A DNA stretch of 64,000 nucleotides, from positions 41,907,359 through 41,971,358 of the forward strand of contig JALGQZ010000009.1 in assembly GCA_023105745.1 (NCBI GenBank), written 5' to 3'. Below the pieces are notes generated by a model. That model did no database searches, had not been told where the DNA came from, and saw only the letters and a list, made by a program, of their open reading frames with translations. Position numbers and translations under genes: made by a program. Shown here in pieces: positions 24,608 to 39,340 of this stretch (position 1 is the first letter of the stretch; each line of letters begins with the position of its first letter). This DNA comes from Austropuccinia psidii. Lineage: Eukaryota > Basidiomycota > Pucciniomycetes > Pucciniales > Sphaerophragmiaceae.

Positions 24608-27600
24608 GTAACTACTATTTATATTGATAAAAAATTATTTTATGAATAATTCAAGAGATATATAATAACATAAAAATCTTACTTTTAACACTCAATATAA
24701 TAGTTTGGAGTGATTTTATTCCTAAAGAAGTAATTGAAACTTGTTTAGAATTTATTTACAATAAAAAATAGAGAGAAATACAATTTTTACTATTTTTATG
24801 TTGATTTAGAAATTTTGAGAGAATTTGACAAGTAATAAGAAATATTGATGTAATCACATAAATTTAAGCTATTACTACAAGTTAGTACTTTGGTATGTAA
24901 TAATATAATAGCTATATGTGAAACAATAAAGAAGATTACCTTTTTGTTTAATATTTTATTAAATTTGATTCCCCTGAGGGAGAAACAGAGGAAGTAGTCT
25001 TTATATAGTAAACATCATTCCTCCTAGTATGCAGATAAATTCCCACATACCTGCAATGATCCTATCCAATGGAATTGATAAATATTTCAAGGTTTACTGA
25101 TTATTAAATCATTATTAAACCTTTTTATCTCATTTTTATGCTATCTTTTAGAATTATTAACATAGATCTAATTTTCTGACATCATAAGCTTGTAATATGA
25201 CTTAAATTTGTGGATCAAGGTATATTTAATCATAAAATACCAACATCCACCAATTTTATCAACTATTCAACTGTCAAGTCTAAAATAAGATTACAGTTGG
25301 AGATCATAAATTATCATTTTTAGGCCTTGAATTTAATCATTGATAAATTTTGAATTTTTCCTGAGACTGAAAATAAAAGAGTTAATTTCAATATCTTGGA
25401 ATTTCCTTAAAAGTATTCCTATAGGATTTTATTTCATGATCAAAACTCTTTTTTTGATTATTTTTCTTGTAATTTATCTTTTCTGTCAATAATTGATATT
25501 TTTGACTTTGAACCATGATTTCATAGGGTTATACCTTGAATATAATGATATAAACTATTTCACCCTTCACGTATGAGCTTTTGATATCTGAAATCCACTT
25601 TATTATAAGCTTGGACCACTTTTAGTTTTAAGTGATCAACTGGTATTTCTACTTTTGTCAGTTTCTCTGAATTATTCATAAACTTATTTATAGCTTTCAA
25701 AAAAAAATTTATGGCTGTATTGTTAAATTTATTTTGTGGTAAATTTTTTTTGATCATGCCTTTACCATGAGTATCTCAAAAGATGTGAGCTGAAAACCAT
25801 AAATATATGCACTGATCATAAAAGTGCCTATATCCAGGTATCTCAGTAAGTATTGGGTTTACAGATATGAAATTAAAGAGTTATATATTTATTTTTGAAT
25901 AATAAATCCAATTTTTTAACTTCTGACAAATTTTTATACATTTATTTCTGAGATAATCAAGAATTTATGCCTTTTTATGGCTTTTCTACTTATTAGAATA
26001 GTTTTTAAGAATTGAATTTCAATTGATATTATTATAATAAGCTCTATAATATTGTTTGTGAGCCTTTTAGATATTTTTTTGGTATCCTAAATTATATAAT
26101 AATATATTAAATAAATTTGTAAGGATTGATAGAATATGTCTTTAACAATTCATAGATAAATGAAATTTTCTTGACTTTTATGAAAATTTTGTTATAACAT
26201 CATTTTTTCAATAATGAAACTTTGATTCTGAGCTTTATATCAATCTTATTATTAGTAAATTAATATATTCATAATTGGTATGATACCACTTTTACTCTTA
26301 TGATAATAAGAAATTATTGTACTTGTAATACAGGTGTGATTACTGGTCTTATAGTGATTTTTTATTACAATAATAATAGGAATTTTTCATAAGCTTAAAA
26401 AATATTTTATTATTTTTTTCATTTTAATTCTGATATCATCATTATATGCATATTCTCATAGCTAATATGAAATATTTATGCTTAATGTAATCAAAATGAT
26501 TTCATCATTATTATAATGGGATTTGTTTGAACATATTCTTGATTATTCATAGATATGAACCTCAAATCTTTATTGATATTTTCTAAGAATTAAGCAAAAA
26601 CTAAATATTTATATAGAGATATAAATAGGATTGGTAATTAATGATAAGGGCTTACAATTATATATAATTAAAGCACATAAACCAAAGCCAAAAAAAATAA
26701 AAAATCACCAAAAATGATTCCAAGATAGGAAATAAAACAGTTATAGTTATTGGAAGAAAATGCGATAAGAAAAACAATGTAAATAAAATTATAAAAAAGG
26801 GATATCCAACACCATAATTATATAAAAATAGAAATTAAAACAAAATTGAACCAAAAGAAAAAATGAATAACAGTAATAATTGAAGCATTATTTTTTAAAA
26901 AACCCATTACAAAAGCTGAGGAAAACTCAATATTTTAAACAAGATGATTCAAACAAACTCCATTTTTTTGAGATTAAAATATGTCAAAAATTGATACAAT
27001 CCTTATTCTGGTAATAAATTTGAATTTTAAGCTTAAAAAATGATAATAAATTGAGAATTTTGGATTTTTTGTCAATATTGCTAAAACGGGTCATTAAAAA
27101 ACACCTTTGGAATTCCTTTTTGATTATAAATATATCCTTGCAAAAAAAAACCTTTTCAAACAATTAGAAATCTATAAATGAAGTAATTACAAAGTGAAGT
27201 AAAGAATTTGGATTGATATTATTAGCCAATTTGGAATCAATCAGAAACTTCACATTAATCATAGTATAGCCACAGCTTCTAGAAAAAAGTTTCAAATTCT
27301 TTCAAAAATTAGTAAAACATCAATCTTGAAACAAAAAAGACAAACAATGACAAAAAATCACAAAAACTTGACTGAATGGTTTATTAAACTGATTTTCTTT
27401 TTCTTTCTTTGTTTCAATAAGGGGCTTATAAGAACTCCAATTTGTGTGAGAAGGAATTGATTTTTTTTCAATTTCAGAAGATTTGCATTTTTCAATTTTA
27501 AATTGGCTCAAAAATCACAAAAATAATTAATCAATCAAGAAAATGATTCTTCCAAAGAAGTAAATAAGGATAATTATAATTTTTTGAAACAAAAGTCAAA

Positions 27601-28958
27601 TAAAATATTCAAATTTCTTATTAAGTAAAATTCAAAAAAATGCTCAATATAAATAATGATAATAATGATAATAACCAGTGTATTTATATATTTGTTATTA
27701 TTATTATACTAAATTTAATTATGTATTTATTCAGGTCAAAGTATTTTTCTTGAATTTCAAATGGGTTTTAGTAAAATCACATTGGTAAATTGCTATAAGC
27801 ATGTGCTCTCTTATGTGTTTTAGCAACCATTTGGTAAAGACATGTAACCAATTTACAAAAATACCATTTTCAGTACATAATTTCAGATTATTTTTCCTAA
27901 ACTCAAAATTATTTGATCAGTTTGATAAAATCTTTCTTATTGAAGATATTGGACTATTTCTGAGAAAACCATAAAAGGTTTTTAACTGCAACAATAAAGA
28001 TATTTTGATTCAAAAAATAGAAAATGTCATTTTTTGATACAATTTCAGCCTTGTTAATAAAAATGGCTGAATTTTTTTTTCAGATAATTAAAATCCTTTG
28101 AGGTAAAAATAAAGCTTTTTTGATTGAGAAATAAGATTATTGAAATTGAAACAATAACATCCTTGTTTCTGAAGCAATAATATTCTTACATTGATACACT
28201 AAGATTCTTTTTATTGAAGTGATGAAATTCTTCTCATTTTTTAAATAAAGTAATTTTGATTTTTTCAATGACACTCTGGTTTTTTTAAAATACCTTCTTC
28301 CTATAACATTATTGTCATTTTCTTAGTCACACAGGTTTTAGCCCCTCACTGAAGGCTACAAAACATTTATTATCCACTTCCCCCTAAATATTATTTTTCA
28401 ACATCTTTTTCCTCAAGAATGAAGCTTTTGAACTAAATATGGGAAGAGTCAACTGGGAATAAATCCTTTTGGTTTTGAAAGAAATTTGAAATTTTGACAT
28501 CTTTGTAGGATTCTCCAGATACTTCTCATTTGAAAAAAGAAAATTAATGATACAAACACTTCTCAATGAATTTTTGGAAAAAAATAGCCATTTTTCTGAA
28601 AACTCAGGAACAAATGTTCAAAATTTTGGTTTCTTAACAAGAAGAATACCGAAAATATTTTCCTGGGTAATTTTTTACAAAAAAATGGGGCTCTTATATT
28701 ATTTACCAAAAATCATCTTTTTTGGTCATAATTTGTTAAGAAAATGTAAGGTCTTACATTTCTCTACTAAAACCCTACATGGGTTCACCAATTTTTTAAG
28801 GTTATTTCTATTGTCAAAAAAATACTTTTCAGAAATAACATTATTTTTCTTGTCACCAATAGCATTATTTCCATTAAAACAAGTTTTATTCATATAACCA
28901 TGATCTATTTTTTCTAGAACAAATTGTTTTTTTATATATTAGTTAGATTGAGGCTCAT
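24608..28958. other. Unrecognised AT-rich region between two Harbinger elements
   Basis: No gene was recognised in 4.35 kb. About 28640-28790 shares a patch (GGTCATAA.TTG.TAA.A.AAAAT...TTACAT...ACTAAA) with the small element at 39749-40143, so a relative of that element may lie around 28430-28800; its ends could not be fixed. The open stretch 28547-28897 falls in this block and is not called. Confidence 0.4.
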
Positions 28959-29298
28959 ATTAGGGGGTTTCAAAAATATCAAATCCCCTTGGAAATAATG
29001 CAGTATTTTGGACAAAATTCACGTTCAAAAAACACAGTTTTTTTAACCAAAAACAATATTTTTCAGCTGAGTCTACGATTATTTCTAGTAATACAAACAA
29101 CACGGGTGTTTTCATTTAAAACCTAATAATATTTTCTTCCAAGCCTTTTAGTAATATTAAATTTATGCTTCTCACAATAATTTCATTAAATTTAATCTAC
29201 TTTCATTCTTGATCCATATCATAGTTCATAGCCTTTCATTTTTCTTTATCTGCTATACTCCAATCATATAGCTTTCCTCTTCACCCATTCAGCTTTAA

Positions 29299-30576
29299 AT
29301 GCTACCTAAAAAGGATCAACAGAATAATAAATCTAACAAATACGCAACATATCAATAAGATAGTTCTGGAAATATAACTCAGTCTGGTTATCTCTTAATA
29401 GCTAATTGGTTGAGTATCAAATCAAATTACAATGCATAGTTTGGAACAAGTGGGACTACTACTGTTGGACAGCCTCCTTCAAGGGAACAGAATGTGCTCA
29501 AACCGATGGCTTTTGAGGTGAATAAGAAGTAGTTAAACCTGTTGAATATTACCGAAAAAAGCATTTTGAAACTACTGGAGAGCTCATAAAATTATATACA
29601 CATTGGCCAAAAGATTTGAAAACTATACTGTAGATGGCATAATAAAAGATGATGACAAAAGGGGAATCAAGAAAATTTCTGACATTTTAAGAATAATTTT
29701 CCCATTTTAAAATTGGATTAATAAATTATTTAATAATAACCCAAAAGTTACTTTAATCACCACTTTCTATTCACAAGAAGATGAATCATCTAATAATGAT
29801 AAGGAAAAAATAGATCCAAACCTGGAGTTAAGTGAGAATATTTTTGATCATGTATTAAAGAAAGATTTTTCATGAATCTACCCCAATTAAAATGGAGAAT
29901 AAAATCCCACTTGGGAATAATGAGGTACTCATTGCTTTTTATGGTACAGTTGAAATTTCAAATATAGCTGGTTAGAATATGAGTTTTTTGCTACATATCA
30001 CTCTTATCTTATGATTATCATACTTCTTTGTAATTTGATAGCACAGAAACTCCAATATGGACCTTATTCAAAGTCATACGTGGCCTTCCAATATCAACCT
30101 TAATGAGAATAGTGGTGGATGGAAAAACTGTATAAGTGTATTTAAACCGTATTACACATTCTTATCAGAAACCCAGAAAAATGGTAGGAAAACTTTTATT
30201 CTTTTTATAATTAAAACCTCTGATTAATTGTTTTGAACAAGATTCAAATTGAAGTAGAGATTCAGAATGGGATAGGGGTAAATGAACTCATCAAAAAAAA
30301 GTGAAATCAAGAAAATGGAACAGGAAAAGTTATTGAAGGAGATCCAATTAGATTTTGGAAGGGACAAAAAAGGAGATGATCAAATATCTCAGGAGAACAA
30401 ATGACAACACCACATTAATTTCCAAGAGCATACTGAAAAAATAAAAAATCAGTTGGAGAAATAAAGATGGAAAACCAAAATCAAGCTTAAAGGAAACTGG
30501 CAATGGAATGACCTTACAACAGCCATGTTAAGCCAACTGGACCATTTTTTCAGACGGAGAGAATATTTTAATAAAT
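29299..30576 (+). pseudogene. Harbinger partner protein relic (second copy)
   Basis: Starts at an ATG with MLPKKDQQNNKSNKYATYQ, then IANWLSIKSNYNA, FGTSGTTTVGQPP and MAFEVNKK. These match NWLSVKSNF / FGTSGSTFIGRPP / MAIEVNKK of the first element. The far end at about 30495-30576 (QWNDLTTAMLSQL) parallels the C-terminus of the first copy. Many stops and frameshifts interrupt it. The shared pieces, rather than any open frame, support the call. Confidence 0.6.
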
Positions 30577-33500
30577 GAATAAGTAATCATTTTAAATCAA
30601 CGTATTGTAGGTATTTCAAATGAATGCTTGTGCAAATTACTTGAAATTTATTTCTGAAGTTTTTTAAAGATATTCTTTTTGTGTGAAAAAATGGGAGACA
30701 TGAGTGTATGGGCTTTTTTTATATGCAAGCATTGACTGTTACTTTCTTAATTCAGCCCATATCCAATGTTACTTTCATTTTCTTCGTTTATTTCATTTTG
30801 AAAAAAGATGTAATTGTTCTTTTGAAAATGAAAAGAGATTTATTTTGTCTTTTTGATATTTCTTGAACAATTAGTTATTCATTTAAGTTTGAATATATAA
30901 TCACAACACAATTTTATTCTTGGGTTTGTTTTTATATTTAAATTTCAATAATGGGGTCTTTTTATTCTTTTTATTTAAATATAATAATGACTTTCATAGA
31001 AAAAATAAACCTTAATCAGTTTTGACAACAATAAATTATAATAGATAATCACAAAAGTATTTTGTATATGATAAAGTTCCAGATTAGAATTTTAATTATT
31101 TTTTATTTAAGTTATTTTATCATTAACAATAAACCTCACGTTTCTGTTTGATTTTTGTGATTTTTTTAGAAGATTGAAAATTATTTATCCTTTTGGAAAA
31201 ATTAGTTTTTTACCAGAGCGCACAAAAACATTGTATTTTTGGTTTGTTTTAACATTAGAAAACAAAATTGATTTGAATTATTTCAGCCAAAAGGGAAATT
31301 CTATTTCTTCTTTTGTATTATTCTTCCAAAAGAAACCAGTGAATTTTTTTTTTGTTTTTTTAGAATAAAAATCCAGAATAAGACTTTGATTGTTTTTGTT
31401 GAATTCTTTGGGGTATAAATAGACTACCTGCTTTTTTTTCAAAGATTAATTCTGGAATTATTTGGTTGTTGAAAGAGGATTAACCTTATGTTTTTAACTT
31501 ATTTATTTTTTTAAGATATTCACCTCAAACTTAACTTGGTTTTCTTTTTGATCAAGAAGCCTGAATAAAGCTTTGATATAAACTTTTTATTTTTACTTTT
31601 TCAACCCTAAATCAACCTTTCAATTTGTTTCAAAAATTATCTCCTTTCTTTTTCCATCATCATTTTTGGGATGTTGTTTTAAATTCTCTTTTTACACCTA
31701 CCAATATAAGCTCAGAGCTAAGTTTTAATTTCATTTATTTTTTAGGTAACCTGAATTCACTTAATTTTGATGAAGGTATTTATTTTATTTTTGATGTTTT
31801 TCTCATTTCTAACATTTCTTCTCTTGTTTTAATTTTCTAGCTACCCACAATAATCATTTCCATCTTTTTCTTTCATTTTTCATAGGTCATCATTTTCCTC
31901 CACCACCCACCCCAACCATTATTGATATTTGATCCAGCTTTATCCTCCACAAACAATTCCATAACCTCTGCTAATCAATGTAATTAGGCTCCTACAACAA
32001 TTTTGAATTTCTAGAAATTTATTTCAAAACAATTCTTGAATTTTTGAAAAATCTTTTGTGAAACAATCAAAAATTTTCTAAAAATGAATAGGGATTAAGC
32101 TTACCGAATTTTCTCATTAATCATTCACTGCTTCTGACACATCTTTTCTATTTTAATTATAAATTTTTTCGATATTCTTTAAACACCATTCACCATGAGA
32201 AAACTGGCTACACCTGAAAGAAGGTTCTCCATTTGTGAATTAGCACATCCTATACTGATTTTGTACCCTTCATCGGAAGTAGGTTGGACGCATGATTTAA
32301 CTGTTTTTTAGTCTTCCTTGTTATTCCCAGCCACTGGAATATTGAATAATCTCCAATATATTTATCATTTTCTTAATTTGATAGTAGAAGTATATAGTAT
32401 TATATATGAAGATTCTTCCTGATAAGTTCATGTATTATATATAAAAAATGACTCTATAGCTTTATTTTGAATTTCATCATCAATCTTTTTCTATCTAAGG
32501 CCAAAAAAAGTCAAATGAAATTTTAAGAATGAACATAAAATCCTTATTGCTTTATTTTTGAGTGATTATTTTCTTATTATAATATCAATTCTTTTGTTTC
32601 TCTTAGAGATTTACTCACAAATCTCAAATTTAGATCTTTTTTGACTGAAAACTCTAATGGATAAACTGAATTTTGGATAATTTTTTTGGATTCTCAAATT
32701 GTCATATTTCTGTAACTTCAAAAATAACACAAAGGAATTTTCTAGTTTCAAAAATAAAATTATTTTCAGATAATGAATTTAAAATAATTTACATATTTTT
32801 TCTTTTTTGATTTTATTATTATTTTTACTTCTTTCAATTTCCCAACTCATTTGTCTCATCAATATACTTTATCAGTATCGTGTATCAGTAAGACTATGAT
32901 TTCTCTTTTTCAAAGAGAAAGGAATACCTTACCTTTTTTTGTGAAATATTGACTTATTGTCTGAAAAGAGTACTAAAGGCTCTCTGAAGTATAGCTTCTG
33001 CTAGAGAAAAAATCCAATAAATTAATAATACAGTTACAATATCAGCAATGAAATGGGCCACTGCTGTAAAATTTTCAACTTTTGTTGAAAACTTTACAGG
33101 GACCTTACTATAACAAGTTTGGCAGGTGTCAATAATATTACAGTGAAAGGTCTCACAAGGCTGACCACTGTTATTTTCAATTTAATTCCAAAAAAAAATC
33201 ATACCATCTTCATAAAAAAATCTAAAACAACAAAAATTGAAAAAATGCATAAAAAAAGTCATTTTCAAACAAAGATGATGTGTATCACCATAAACAAATA
33301 TGTGTTAAAGCTGAAAAAATGCATATAAAATCAACCAAAAAACTATTTAGTAGTAGAATAAAGATATTACCTTCTACTCTTTTGTTGAAAAAATATATCA
33401 AAAGCTTAATTGTAATAATTGAAAGAAATTCCTTTGAGTTTTCATGAATGTTTTAGTCATTTAGTTTTGTGTGGTAATTTAATCCCTTTTGTTAAATTCT

Positions 33501-35817
33501 TTGTTATAAAAAGGTTTCAAAAAATTCCTTTTGTGAGGTTTGTGTTACTTTTTCATCTTTCAATAATCATGGGAAGAATTATTTCTTATAAAAAGATCCC
33601 ATGTAGGAAGGACTAATGCTAGATATATGAACTGAATATCATAATGATATCTCCATTTAGAAATGGAGTTTTTTCATTGTATTTTAAGGACTCAAGAACC
33701 ATTAACACAATTTATGAGAGCTATCTGCTAATATTACACATATTTTCCATAAAGCATCTACCCAAGATTTTGATTCTCCTATAATGTTTCTCAAATGTTT
33801 CCAGTCATTGAATTGATCCTAGTATTATTTTGAAAGGCTCAACAGATTTTTTTCTATCTTCAAGAAGGTATATCCTCCACATTTCTCATTTCTTAATTAA
33901 TGAAATTATATCCTCCATGATTCAAGAGCATAATTAATCAAGTGTTTCAAAATAAGGACAACTATTAGGTTCAGAAATTTTTGGCAGGATGATTCTCATA
34001 AATTCCCACTAAAAAGAATAAGATATGTGTAAATCTCTTGATAAATTCTCCAAATCAGAACTTCAAGATTGAAGAAGTGGTTGGAACCCCATTTTGAATC
34101 TTATTGGACATGGCTTGTATGTGATGCTTTTGTTTCGGAAAGCTTATTTCCCAAAATGTTACAGCTTATTTCTTTAGACTGTCCTTTGTAATTTCGACTT
34201 TACTCAAAGCTTGAAGACTTTCTTCCAAAATAAATAACCAGAAAGGATAAAACTGTATCATATTATATATTAAAGACACTTGTAAGAACTTCACATATAA
34301 TTTGATCAACTACACTTTTTAAACAGCTAATTATTTTAAATGTATTATTCTATCATTTTGTAAAAGCTTATAAAATTAACTTCAACTACCAACACTTTTT
34401 AGAAGTTCTATAAATAAATTTTGAGAACAAATCTGATAAAAGAACATCCCTATACCAGTAATTTTTCCTTCATTATACATATAATTCCCATCAACTCGAA
34501 ATAACTAGATGAATTCCTCTATTTATTGAGAAATATGTGGTTTTTGATCATTTTCAATAGCTATTTAATGTGTATATATGTTTCAAAGAAACAATTAATC
34601 AGAGTTTGTAATGGTGTGGTGCATACCTTTGAATAATTTTCAATGCAGAGAAATTGAAAAATCATTCTCTCGATTATTTCAAAATTCCCACTTTTTATGC
34701 TTTTGTATTGATAAAGTCACAAATATCTTTACAAATAACTGAAGCTATGAGCTCATCCAATAAAGATAAAAGCTTTAATTTCTCTTAGATTGAGAGCTCT
34801 ACATATATCTTAATCATTAAAAGATGATAAAATATTCAGTAGCCTCAAGGAAAAGTGAAAACTTCCTACAAAATACAATAATTGTAGCTTAAATAAAAAT
34901 TACCTAGCAAGTTATTTCAATGGAATTTTATGAAATAGGAAACTAATCAATCAAATAATATTTGACCATACTTTTACATGAGGATGACCTTTCTTCAAGA
35001 ATTAAACAAATAATTTCATTCCAAATCTAGAGATATATTAGTGATTGGAGCTGTATTTAAATTTTTTATACAGCTCTTACCTTATTTTTCTTGAAATATA
35101 AACTAAAATTTCCTCATACTTTCACATATTCCAGTGATAAACTAGGAAAAGATGATGAATTCAGAAGTAATAATTTTACATCAAGAATATGCATAGTGAA
35201 GTCAAATTGGTATCAAGTGAAAAAAATGAGAGAACTAGATATCTTTGATATTTCTGAAAATTAAACAAGCTATTGGTAGGAAATTTTATTTGTTTATATT
35301 AAGACAAAAATAATTCTTCATTTTAAAAATGAGATTCTGAATTAAAAAAACCTAATTTCTGAAGCAAAAACAAACATTTTGGTTTAATATTTCTATGTTC
35401 TGGCTATAACTGTAAGAGAATCATCCAAAGCAGGTAATGGGTTAAAATACTGGTTCTATTGATTCAATATATATTTATTTCTTTTTTGAGCCTCTCTTTA
35501 GAGTTACTTTGAGGCATAAAACTTGAAATCTTTCTTTAATCTGGAATAAATCTTTAATTTAAGAAGAGAGGTAAAGAAGATATTTTATTTCTTGCATAAT
35601 TCAGAAATAAGAGAAAAATAATAATTTTAGGGTTTTTTTTTTATAGTACATATATTTTCATAGGAGCATTTATTTCAAAATAAAAGTGCTCCAGTGTTTA
35701 AATTATGAATATTACGATTCCCATAAGTCGGGTGGAGAAAGAATTCATATTTTAGCTGTTATCTATGTAAAAATGTATAAAAAAGACTTTAAGTGTTAAA
35801 TTTTGTGCTTTTGAAAT
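30577..35817. other. Expanded spacer of Harbinger 2
   Basis: Corresponds to the 1.4-kb spacer of the first element but is over 5 kb long. A C-rich CCACCACCCACCCC patch near 31900 parallels the CCACC-rich patch at about 20940-21020 of the first copy, so sequence between about 32000 and 35800 is probably inserted. I found no matching duplications to bound the insertions, and no gene. Open stretches such as 31174-31368 and 33119-33328 carry no motif. Confidence 0.4.
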
Positions 35818-35820
35818 AAT

Positions 35821-36243
35821 AGGGGGCTTCATTCCTTGAATGATTCGCAAATTCAAAATGTGTCTGATTTGAAATTTTTTTGAGCTGTGGCTTGCAGCAA
35901 AATGAGCCAACAAATCCGATCTCATCTTTTGTTGGTCCTGACCATTTTTGACCAATTGGTGCCCAACTTTGCACCACAGAAGTACACTGTACAGGCACAC
36001 TTGATTCAAAATATCTTCCTTAGGATTGTTTTAGCTTTCATTTGCAGTTCATTCGAAAAAAAAAAGAATTTCTTAACCCAAAAGGGCGAGAAAAAGCATA
36101 TTTCTTCTACTTGTTCCACCCAGTTCCAACACTGGAAATCAGACATCAAATCAGTCTTCAATTTTCATGACTGATTTCTAAAATCAGATCAACTGATTTC
36201 GAACAAAAAAAAAATCAAAATTAGTAAAGGAATGAAGCCCCTT
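35821..36243. mobile_element. 423-bp Harbinger-type MITE
   Basis: The left end reads AGGGGGCTTCATTCCTT and the right end AAGGAATGAAGCCCCTT; these pair as 17-bp inverted repeats with one mismatch at the second position. The flanks carry AAT on both sides (35818-35820 and 36244-36246). The leading AGGGGG and 3-bp AT-rich duplication copy those of the surrounding Harbinger element, so it was probably moved by a related transposase. It encodes nothing convincing. Confidence 0.75.
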
Positions 36244-36663
36244 AATAGAAGTTAATAAAAGACCTCAGAACCCATGTATAGTTTAATTTCTTCTGTGTAT
36301 CATTTATTGTTATATTATTGAGCTTTGACAATCATGACCAAACACTAATTTTGAACCAAATTAATCGGGACTTTGTGGCTTGCCTATGTGGCTTGAATTT
36401 CTTCCAAAACTTCCATTTTTAAATTCAACTTATGACCTATCACCAATCTGCATCCAATCTATTTCAAACGTAAAATTCCAAATGCAACACCTGCTGTCAC
36501 GTGTTGCCACTTTACTCATGGTGATTTCTAATAAGGGGGCTTCATTGTTTCACTTATTTCGCAATATATTTCCATCACTACCTTCCTTGTTGAAATTCAA
36601 AAACGTTTCTCCACTTTATTCCATTTCTTCCTCCACCGATTCATGTACTGTATTATTATTTTG

Positions 36664-37900
36664 ATGAAAGAATGTTTCTGACTAAACCAATGTTAGTCCA
36701 TGATCATATACTTCAAGATTATGAGAAACTTACACCTTCTTCTTCTTACAGAAACTAATTCAATCTCATTGAGTCAAGTGATAATGTAATGGTTCTAACT
36801 AAACCAATGTTAGTACATCATCAAAGATCTCATCATTATTCTGTTCCAAATTCATCTTCAAAATCCTCTACCTCCCCGGTTACTAGATAAAAAAAATATT
36901 AAAAAAAAAGAGATGGACTTCAAAATATTGTTTTAAAATACAACAAGAAAGCTATTAATACTTCATTTGTCAATCTAAATACAAAAAAGGAGCACTACTC
37001 TTGGCTCAGACTAACACCATTCAACTGTAAGAGTAATCCATATATCATCATTTTTGAAAACACTCCTTACAAAGTACCCACTCTTATTTATTAAATAGAT
37101 TCTTTCAATGATGACTCTTCTTTATTTGTAAAACACCGAAATCTTATCATCTCACTCAATAATTATCCATCAATATAAAAGATATAAGTAAAAACAAAAG
37201 TCTTCTGGGTGAAATAATGAGGGGAATTGGTTTTAGGAAAGTATCTGAATAAGGAAAGCTAACAGGAATATATGAAAGAAACTCAGGATTAGCTATGAAA
37301 GAAATTGAACAATATAATAATGAGGGGTATAACCTCTAAAATCTTGATTAATTTTTAAGTCAAGAATTAAATTTCACTCAAAATCAGGCTGTAAATGGAA
37401 TTCTTATTCAATTAATGAAGAAAACAGTCAAAATTTAGTACAACAAAATGGAATGAAAAGAACAAATTCATAAGTTTTTCAAATTCACCATTAATGAAGA
37501 TTTATTTCATAATAAATTTCATTCTTATGAAATAATTCTAATTCTTGGACTTGTTGTTTCTTTTAATTTATCATAAAAGGATATTTTGTGCCAATTCCAA
37601 CTCCGTCTTAACCATATGGACATGGTATTCACTTTTCTCAAGTCAAAATGGAATTGTATTTATAAAAACAGCCGGAAATCATGAAAGTGCTTTGGAAAGC
37701 CTCCTCCATATTGTATAAAACAAAAAACAATCAAATGAAATTATTAGTCAAATCTCCATAAACCATGTTGGTTTTTATTTCAAATCAGTAAGAAGGTTGC
37801 TAATTTTTATAAGAGATTTCTCAATTTATAACCTAAAGAAATTCAAAGAAAGAAAATTTATCAATTCAGGCTCAACAAGACTCAAACTGAATTTAGAAGA
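36664..37900 (+). pseudogene. Third Harbinger gene relic (second copy), unrecognised family
   Basis: Pieces parallel the first copy: MFLTKPMLVHDH and a repeat of it (VLTKPMLVHHQ) match the doubled VRTKP...EHH motif; IIIFENTPYK at about 37050, MRGIGFRKVS at about 37216, and YGHGIHF / KVLWKAS at about 37615-37700 follow in the same order. In-frame stops are frequent. The order, spacing and paired motif show common ancestry with 21659-22977. Confidence 0.55.
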
Positions 37901-38269
37901 GTAAGATTTTTAAATAGCTCTTATTAATATAATTTTCTATATGTTCAATCATTCGATTTCAAAAACTTTACACTTATCAAAGTAAACAATTTCAGAAATT
38001 GGAAAAATATGTTCTCAAATCCTCTTATTTTATTTTATTGGTTTCAAAGAAGCTGTTTTATAAGTTCCTCCAAAAATTAAAAATTTCAAAAAATAATTAC
38101 TTGAAGAAAATTCAGTAAATTACCTTCTGAACTCCAATCTATATTTTATCACATGCATCAGGACTTAGTATAAAACATGCTTCAATTATCATGTTTAAGG
38201 TGACTATTACAGCTACTGTGAGTTTAAACATTGTAATTTCAGAGGCTTAGCCAATTCCCTCATATTCAA

Positions 38270-39340
38270 AATGCTCCTCTAAATATTCATTTGGGTTAGT
38301 ATTCTATAGCTCAGGTGTATCTTCATCATCATAAATATCATACCCGTGATCACAAGCTTTTTCACATAAGTTATTTGATATTTCAAGGGAAAATACCCAG
38401 TTGAAAAACCACTGAGCCTTTTTATAATTACAAATTTGAATACAAATTTCCCTAAGGGAAAACCATTTCCCCTTCAAGATACCGATTTCATTGCCAATTT
38501 AAACTCTTTCTTTTTAGAGTAGAATATGAAATTATTGGTTTTGATATTCATGATCCATAGATCCTTTATATTCTGGTACAATATACTTATAGCTGTAATA
38601 AGCAGAATCAGAAATCAAGTATTGAGTGTTTGAATTAAAATGTGGGGTGATATTGGTATTTTAATATTCTGAAACACACTTTAGTCATGAAAAGAACCTG
38701 TGACCTAACATTCAATTCCAAAAAATGGTTTTTTGTCACAAAAAAGCCGTATCTAAATTGTGTATCTATTATAGTATTAATAGGCATATATAAAAATACA
38801 GTTCAGCTGTCCTCATAAAATGTTTCAAGGAAACACCTTTTTTGGTTCAAAATACGCTTCACCATATTTGGCTGGTCTCTATTAAAAGGCTATCAAATGC
38901 CCATCTATAAGTCCAACTCATCAATAGATCCCTTCTTCTTTCATGAAATTTAAGAATTCAGCTCTTTTATTGGAATATGGCCACTTCGTGAATCTCATTT
39001 TGATATTTATTAAGAATCAAATGATGAAATAAGTATATAATACAATAGCCCTTGACTAACCCCAAAAAACATGCCAATCTTTTCCAATGATTAAAAATTA
39101 CCATTGGAACCCAATTTTGATAGAGCAATGGCTGGCTGACTTGAGATATAATTTTTCTTAAAGTTGGATTAATTGTAAAATATTGGATCCTCCTGAATTA
39201 TTTTACCTAACCCTCCAAGGAATATGTGTGGGGTATTACCGAATTGTCTAAATTTATCAGGTGTTAAGATTTGTAATTCATTCAATGTATATATGTATGG
39301 TTCTGTATTGAATTAGTGGTCCCTTATATTTTTTCTTTGA
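38270..39340 (-). pseudogene. PIF/Harbinger transposase relic (second copy)
   Basis: Reading leftwards from about 39300: PYIYTLNELQILTPDKFRQF, ALSKLGSNGNF, KIGMFFGVSQG, GSIDELDL at the first catalytic region, then a later KGKWFSLREI match the transposase of the first element in order. The Asp motif GFIDGS is damaged and stops are common. It carries no functional catalytic triad. Confidence 0.65.

Noticed and set aside
36533..36560. AGGGGGCTTCATTG resembling another MITE end
   Set aside because: No matching opposite end or duplication; the stretch corresponds to the start of the third-gene region (AAGGGTTTCTTTTG near 21611) in the first element.
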